Assembly (NCBI RefSeq): GCF_038404985.1
Contig: NZ_JBBKBA010000001.1
Coordinates: forward strand, 958,001 to 1,022,000
Direction: 5' to 3'
Source of the DNA: Ferrovibrio sp. MS7
GTDB taxonomy: Bacteria; Pseudomonadota; Alphaproteobacteria; Ferrovibrionales; Ferrovibrionaceae
DNA length: 64,000 nucleotides
The position numbers and the translations under genes are program-made. Below the pieces are notes generated by a model, which did no database searches, was not told where the DNA came from, and was given only the letters and a program-made list of their open reading frames with translations. Shown here one piece after another: positions 59,850-64,000 of this stretch. How positions within the stretch are numbered: the first letter of the stretch is position 1; every line of letters starts with the position of its first letter.

Positions 59850-60847
59850 GCTGCCAGCAACGCGGCGAAATCCTCGGGCAGCGGCGCCTCGAAATGCAGT
59901 ACCTCGCCGCCCACCGGATGGCGAAAGCCGAGTATGGTGGCATGCAATGCCTGGCGGCGGAAACCGCGCAAAGCCGCTTCCGCCTCGGCGCGCAGCTTCA
60001 GGGGCTTCAGCGACCGCATGCGGCCATAGACCGGATCGCCGATCAGTGCATGGCCCTTGGCAGTCAAGTGCACGCGGATCTGATGCGTGCGGCCGGTTTC
60101 AAGCTGGCAGCGCACCAGGGCGGCGAAGGCATGGCCCTGGCCGTCGAGCAATTGCCGCTCGACGGCATAATGCGTGATGGCCGATTTTCCCTTGTTGCTG
60201 TCATTGTCGCCGCGTACCGCCATGCGCTTGCGGTCGCGCGGGTCGCGGCCGATGGCGCCGGTGATGGTGCCGCGCAGTGGATTGGGCAGGCCCCAGACGA
60301 TGGCCTGGTATTCGCGCTCGATATCGTGGCCCGCGAACAACTCGGCGAGGCCGTGATGCGCCACTTCGGTCTTGGCCGCCACCAGCAGGCCTGAGGTCTC
60401 CTTGTCGATGCGGTGCACGATGCCGGGCCGTTTCACGCCGCCGATGCCGGCCAGGCTGTCGCCGCAATGATGCAGCAACGCGTTCACCAGGGTGTGGTCC
60501 GGGTTGCCGGGGGCGGGATGCACCACCAGCCCGGCGGGCTTGTTCACCACGATGAGATGCGCGTCCTCATAAACCACATCCAGCGGCAATTCCTGCGCCT
60601 GCGGTTCCGCCGCTGCCGCTGCTGGCGGCGCGACGGCATAGATTTCGCCCGGTTTGATCTTGCGCGAGGGGTCGGTTATGGTCTCGCCGCCGAGCCGCAC
60701 ATGGCCTTCCTCGATCAGCGCCTTGAGCCGCGAGCGGGAGAAATCCAGCGCTTCGGCGAGATAGCGGTCGAGCCTGACGCCGGCGCGATCCTCAGGCACC
60801 GGCGGTGCGCCAGTTTCAGCAACGCCGGTTTCGGAATACTCAGGCAT
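59840..60847 (-). CDS. rluD: 23S rRNA pseudouridine synthase, RluD/RluA family
   Basis: A 335-residue enzyme. An S4 RNA-binding domain (about 25-75, RLDRYLAEALDFSRSRLKALIEEGHV pieces) precedes the catalytic domain with D148 in HRIDKETSGLL, then YQAIVWG, GRTHQIRVHL and HALIGDPVYG. In E. coli RluD modifies U1911, U1915 and U1917 of 23S rRNA, and this is the likely role. Divergent from the DUF6476 gene. Confidence 0.93.
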   Translation of the reverse strand: MPEYSETGVAETGAPPVPEDRAGVRLDRYLAEALDFSRSRLKALIEEGHVRLGGETITDPSRKIKPGEIYAVAPPAAAAAEPQAQELPLDVVYEDAHLIVVNKPAGLVVHPAPGNPDHTLVNALLHHCGDSLAGIGGVKRPGIVHRIDKETSGLLVAAKTEVAHHGLAELFAGHDIEREYQAIVWGLPNPLRGTITGAIGRDPRDRKRMAVRGDNDSNKGKSAITHYAVERQLLDGQGHAFAALVRCQLETGRTHQIRVHLTAKGHALIGDPVYGRMRSLKPLKLRAEAEAALRGFRRQALHATILGFRHPVGGEVLHFEAPLPEDFAALLAALS

Positions 60848-60867
60848 TGGGGTGCGGGCTTATCATC

Positions 60868-61233
60868 ATGGCGGACCAGGACACGGACCCGAGACTACGC
60901 TGGCTGAAGCCGCTCGTCATCGGTTTGAGCGTGGTGTTCGTGGCGCTGATCATGGCGCTGATCGTCGGCCTGATCACCGGCGTGCCGCAGCGCCGTGCCG
61001 AGGCGGCGAAAGCCGCGTCTGCGTCCGCGCTGCCTTCCACAGCCCTGCCTTCCGCCGTCATGGCCGAGCAGGTGCTGAACCTGCCACGCAACAGCCGCGT
61101 GGCGGATGTATTCGCCAGCGGCGAGCGCATCATCGTCCGCGTGCGCCTGGCCGATGGCACTGAGCGTCTGTTCGCGCTGCATGGCCAGACCCTGGCCCCG
61201 ATCGGCCAGCTCACCATCCAGGTGGAAAAGTGA
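60868..61233 (+). CDS. DUF6476 single-TM protein
   Basis: A 121-residue protein with one transmembrane helix (about 14-37, LKPLVIGLSVVFVALIMALI region), an Ala/Ser-rich linker and a small beta-rich domain (SRVADVFASGERIIVRVRL, then ERLFALHG). This matches DUF6476, found next to rluD in alphaproteobacteria; its function is not known. Its stop overlaps the next GTG start by 4 bp. Confidence 0.8.
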   Translation: MADQDTDPRLRWLKPLVIGLSVVFVALIMALIVGLITGVPQRRAEAAKAASASALPSTALPSAVMAEQVLNLPRNSRVADVFASGERIIVRVRLADGTERLFALHGQTLAPIGQLTIQVEK

Positions 61234-61637
61234 TCACCCTGCCGCGCGCGCTGGCGGATCAGTTGCTGGCGCTGGCGGAAGCCGCCTATCCTCATGAAGC
61301 CTGCGCGTTGCTGGTGGGCGAGGGCGAAGCGATCACCCGCATCGTGCCGGCGGAGAATGTGGCGCCGGATCCGCGGCGCCATTTCGAGATCGATCCGGCC
61401 ACCCAGATCCGCCTGCGCCGCGCCTTGCGCGAAGCGGCGGGTCCGGAAGCGCTTCTCGGCCATTGGCACAGCCATCCCGATGGCCGCGCCGAACCTTCCG
61501 CCACCGATGCGGCCGCAGCCTATGAACCGGATCTGGTCTGGCTGATTTCCTCCGTCACGGCAGGCAAGGCATTGCCGCCGGCGGCTTTCGCCTTTCAATC
61601 CGGCGGCTTCGCGCCGCTCCCGCTGAAGATCACTTGA
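61230..61637 (+). CDS. JAMM/MPN+ metalloprotease (Mov34 family), GTG start
   Basis: A 135-residue stand-alone JAB1/MPN+ domain. The zinc site is complete and exactly spaced: E23 (PHEACALL), H80-S-H82, S90 and D93. Family members remove ubiquitin-like or sulfur-carrier proteins, or process C-terminal tails, for example with ThiS/MoaD-like partners. No such partner is encoded nearby. GTG 61230 overlaps the DUF6476 stop, so the two are translationally coupled. Confidence 0.88.
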   Translation: MITLPRALADQLLALAEAAYPHEACALLVGEGEAITRIVPAENVAPDPRRHFEIDPATQIRLRRALREAAGPEALLGHWHSHPDGRAEPSATDAAAAYEPDLVWLISSVTAGKALPPAAFAFQSGGFAPLPLKIT

Positions 61638-61648
61638 GGCCCACCGCG

Positions 61649-62686
61649 ATGGATTTCCGTTCCGACAATATTGCCGGCGCCGCGCCGGAGATTTTTGCCG
61701 CACTCCAGAAGGCCAATGAAGGCAATGCGGCCAGCTATGGTGCCGATGAGATCAGCCGCGATCTTGATCGCCGCTTCTCCAGTCTGTTCGGTACCGACTG
61801 CCGCGTCTTTCCGGTCGCCACCGGCACGGCGGCGAATGCCCTGGCGCTGGCGGCGATCTGCCCGTCACATGGTGCGATCTACTGCCATGAGGAAAGCCAT
61901 ATCCAGGTGGATGAATGCAACGCGCCGGAAGCCTTCACCGGCGGCGCCAAGATGCTCGGCCTGGCAGGTAGCGATGGCAAGCTGACGCCGGAAGTGCTGG
62001 CGCGCGCGCTCAGCCTCGGCTGGCGCGGTTCGCAGCATAACCCGCAGCCGAGTGCGCTGAGCCTGACGCAAGCGACGGAAGCCGGCACGATCTATTCGCC
62101 GGCTGAAATCACTGCCCTGGCCATGATTGCCCATGACGGCGGCCTGCATGTGCATATGGATGGTGCGCGCTTCGCCAATGCGGTGGTGGCGGGTAATGCC
62201 TCCGCCGCCGATCTAACCTGGAAGGCCGGCGTCGATGTGCTGAGCTTCGGCGCCACTAAAAACGGTGCGCTGGCAGCAGAGGCGGTGGTGTTCTTCAAGC
62301 CGGAGCTGGCGGAAAGCTTCCTGTTCCGGCGCAAGCGCGCCGGCCACCTGTTTTCCAAGATGCGTTTCCTCTCGGCGCAGCTCGCGGCGATGCTGGAAAA
62401 TGATCTGTGGCTGCGCCTGGCGCGCAATGCCAATGCCCGCGCACGCCAGCTTGCCGATGGCTTTGCCACGATTCCCGGTGTGCGCATAGCCTATCCGGTG
62501 CAGGCCAACGAAGTGTTTGCCTTGCTGCCTGAGAAGATTCGCGCCGGCATGGCCGCCGATGGTGCGCTGTTCCATCCCTGGAGCGATGATGGCAATGGCG
62601 CGGTCTATCGCTTCGTCTGTGCCTTCGACAAGACCGAGGCCGATATCGCTGCTTTGCTCAGGTCAGCTTCCAGGGCGGCGGGCTGA
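61649..62686 (+). CDS. Low-specificity L-threonine aldolase-like enzyme
   Basis: A 345-residue PLP enzyme of fold type I. FRSDNIAGAAPEIF start, a cofactor-stacking region ICHEESHI-like YCHEESHIQVDECNAPE, LHVHMDGARFANA (pyridine-N Asp) and the Schiff-base lysine K204 in SFGATKNGA are in place. It cleaves threonine or allo-threonine to glycine and acetaldehyde. It lies 11 bp after the JAMM gene and probably shares its transcript. The end overlaps the convergent LysR gene by 29 bp. Confidence 0.92.
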   Translation: MDFRSDNIAGAAPEIFAALQKANEGNAASYGADEISRDLDRRFSSLFGTDCRVFPVATGTAANALALAAICPSHGAIYCHEESHIQVDECNAPEAFTGGAKMLGLAGSDGKLTPEVLARALSLGWRGSQHNPQPSALSLTQATEAGTIYSPAEITALAMIAHDGGLHVHMDGARFANAVVAGNASAADLTWKAGVDVLSFGATKNGALAAEAVVFFKPELAESFLFRRKRAGHLFSKMRFLSAQLAAMLENDLWLRLARNANARARQLADGFATIPGVRIAYPVQANEVFALLPEKIRAGMAADGALFHPWSDDGNGAVYRFVCAFDKTEADIAALLRSASRAAG

Positions 62687-63566
62687 AACGCTCGGCGAGG
62701 AAATCGACGAAGGCCCGCACCTTCGCCGCCAGATGCTTGCGCGCCGGATAGACGGCATGGATCGGCCAGATCTGCGGCGCGGTATAATCCTGCAGCAGCG
62801 GCACCAGGTGGCCATCGCGGATCGCCTCATGGATCAGGAAGTCGGCGGTATAGGCTATGCCCATGCCGGCCAGAACCATGCGGAACAAGGCGTCGCCGCT
62901 ATCGGATGATACCACGCCCGGCAGCGTCACCATCTGCACGCTGCCATCGGGCTGGCGCAACGGCCACGCATTGATCAGCGGCACGTTGGTGCTGAGCACG
63001 GCGCGATGGCCTTCGAGTTCGGCCGGCGTCATCGGCGTGCCGTGGCGTGCGAGATAGGCCGGCGCGGCGCAGATCATGCGCGTATGCTCGCCCAGGCGCC
63101 GTGCGATCAGGCCCTCGTCGCGCACGCGGCCCAGGCGGATACCGACATCATCGCCCTCCGCCATCAGGTCGACGATACGGTCGGCGAAATTCAACTGCAC
63201 TTCGATCTGCGGATGCCGTTCGCAGAAGGCCGGGATCAGCGGCACGATCTGCGCCATGCCGAAGCCATGCGCCACATTGACCCGCAGCAACCCGCGCGCC
63301 ACCCGCTCGGCGCCGCCCACATTGGCCTCCATGGTCTCGATATCGGCCAGGATTTCGCGCGCCTGTTCATAATAGGCGCGGCCCTCGGTGGTGAGGCTGA
63401 CGCGCCGTGTCGTCCGCTGCAGCAGGCGTGCCCCCAGCCGGTCCTCCAGCCGGGCAATCTGCTTCGAGACACCGGACGGGGTCAGCCCCAGGCTGGCGGC
63501 AGCGGCGGCGAAGCCGGCATTGTCCACCACGCGCAGGAAACAGGTCATTTCCGCCAGCTTGTCCAT
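62658..63566 (-). CDS. LysR-family transcriptional regulator
   Basis: A 302-residue regulator. The N-terminal winged helix (MDKLAEMTCFLRVVDNAGFAAAA pieces, LTPSGVSKQIARLEDRLGARLLQRTTRRVSLT) and the effector-binding periplasmic-protein-like domain are complete, with the FVDFLAERFSPP ending typical of the group acting on neighbouring oxidoreductase or transport genes. The likely target is divergent from it: the small ORF at 63669 or genes beyond the window. Confidence 0.92.
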   Translation of the reverse strand: MDKLAEMTCFLRVVDNAGFAAAAASLGLTPSGVSKQIARLEDRLGARLLQRTTRRVSLTTEGRAYYEQAREILADIETMEANVGGAERVARGLLRVNVAHGFGMAQIVPLIPAFCERHPQIEVQLNFADRIVDLMAEGDDVGIRLGRVRDEGLIARRLGEHTRMICAAPAYLARHGTPMTPAELEGHRAVLSTNVPLINAWPLRQPDGSVQMVTLPGVVSSDSGDALFRMVLAGMGIAYTADFLIHEAIRDGHLVPLLQDYTAPQIWPIHAVYPARKHLAAKVRAFVDFLAERFSPPPWKLT

Positions 63567-63668
63567 GATTATGTCCTGTATGTCATCAATTGATGAAAAT
63601 ATGCGGTATTATTGAAATTGCTGCAATGCAGTAGATTTTCTCCTGCCAACCCCAGACAGGAGGCTCAA

Positions 63669-63866
63669 ATGCCCCGGATGACGCTTGATACCTATGGTTT
63701 CTACCGTGCCCGCGCGCATCAGCTCCGCGCCGAGGCGATCCGCGATGTCCATGCGGCCATCGGCCAGTTCTTCACCGGTTTTGCGCGCCGGCTGTTCGCC
63801 CGTACCCAGGACGTGGCGAATCCGACTCTCGGCTTCCGCAGCGCCAAGATCCTGGTTGCCGAGTAA
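63669..63866 (+). CDS. Small basic protein (65 residues)
   Basis: Starts MPRMTLDTYGFYRARAHQLRAEA behind a strong AGGAGG site and ends ILVAE. It is Arg/Ala-rich and helical, resembling short YjiS/DUF1127-like proteins in size and charge, though the match is loose. Divergent from the LysR regulator by about 100 bp, hence a candidate target. Function unknown. Confidence 0.6.
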   Translation: MPRMTLDTYGFYRARAHQLRAEAIRDVHAAIGQFFTGFARRLFARTQDVANPTLGFRSAKILVAE

Positions 63867-63897
63867 GTTTTAGGCCTCCCCGGGCCGTTTTCCCCGA

Positions 63898-63933
63898 CCC
63901 AGCCTGACCGGTTCTAGAGCCCGTCAGGCTGGG
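63898..63933 (+). terminator. Hairpin downstream of the small ORF
   Basis: An 11-bp perfect stem CCCAGCCTGAC with GTCAGGCTGGG and a 14-nt loop, 32 bp past the stop. No T-run follows, so termination is unproven. Confidence 0.45.
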
Positions 63934-64000
63934 CATGGCCCCTGTTTCATCTGAAACATAAAGCGAATATCGCTTTTTGAGACCGGTTACTCGCTGGTGG

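Overview
The window is a GC-rich chromosomal segment of an alphaproteobacterium, most likely Rhodospirillales or a close relative. The evidence is gene content and order: rplU-rpmA-obgE-proB-proA-nadD, thrS-infC, DUF3576-leuS-lptE-holA, ubiE-ubiB beside mutM, hisZ-purA, and rpoH near rluD. PAS_5, DUF6476, DUF983 and S24-regulator/helicase genes point the same way. No species is claimed. I see no rRNA, tRNA, CRISPR array, integrase or intact IS.

Layout. 1-8.7 kb: a DMT exporter, small hypotheticals, phosphatidylethanolamine synthesis (pssA-psd), an Atm1-type ABC exporter, an FAH-family hydrolase, and a translationally coupled DUF952 / 2H phosphoesterase / pyrD operon. 8.7-11.1 kb: a compact phage remnant on the minus strand, comprising a holin-like gene, a one-TM protein, a portal-N/terminase-C chimera, a small connector-region protein and an unknown phage-type gene. 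A plus-strand HTH-S24 regulator diverges from it, followed by an iron-sulfur DinG/XPD-type helicase. 14.6-22 kb: alpha/beta hydrolase, TerB-like protein, lipid kinase, then the ribosomal protein/obgE/proline/NAD cluster. 22-29.4 kb: methyltransferase, quinone oxidoreductase, infC, thrS and two glycosyltransferases. 29.5-35.3 kb: hydrolase, GNAT, SDR, TPR protein, glycerophosphodiesterase, CorA, DUF983. 35.3-45.3 kb: malic enzyme, mutS, holA, lptE, leuS, DUF3576. 45.5-49.5 kb: TPR-methyltransferase and two tandem porins. 49.7-64 kb: ubiB, ubiE, mutM, enoyl-CoA hydratase, hisZ, purA, GAF protein, rpoH, PAS_5 protein, dienelactone hydrolase-like protein, rluD, DUF6476, JAMM protease, threonine aldolase, LysR regulator and a small ORF.

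Most genes are housekeeping: membrane lipid and LPS biogenesis, translation, ubiquinone synthesis, DNA repair and heat-shock control. The accessory part is the phage remnant. Points that reward a second look are: infC starting on ATA behind a perfect Shine-Dalgarno; an attenuator-like pair of mutually exclusive hairpins in the rplU leader; the chimeric portal/terminase gene; an S24 regulator whose catalytic lysine position is arginine; six intergenic sites of paired, arm-covarying palindromes; and repeated 11-20 bp imperfect tandem duplications at gene boundaries, seven of which copy a stop codon.
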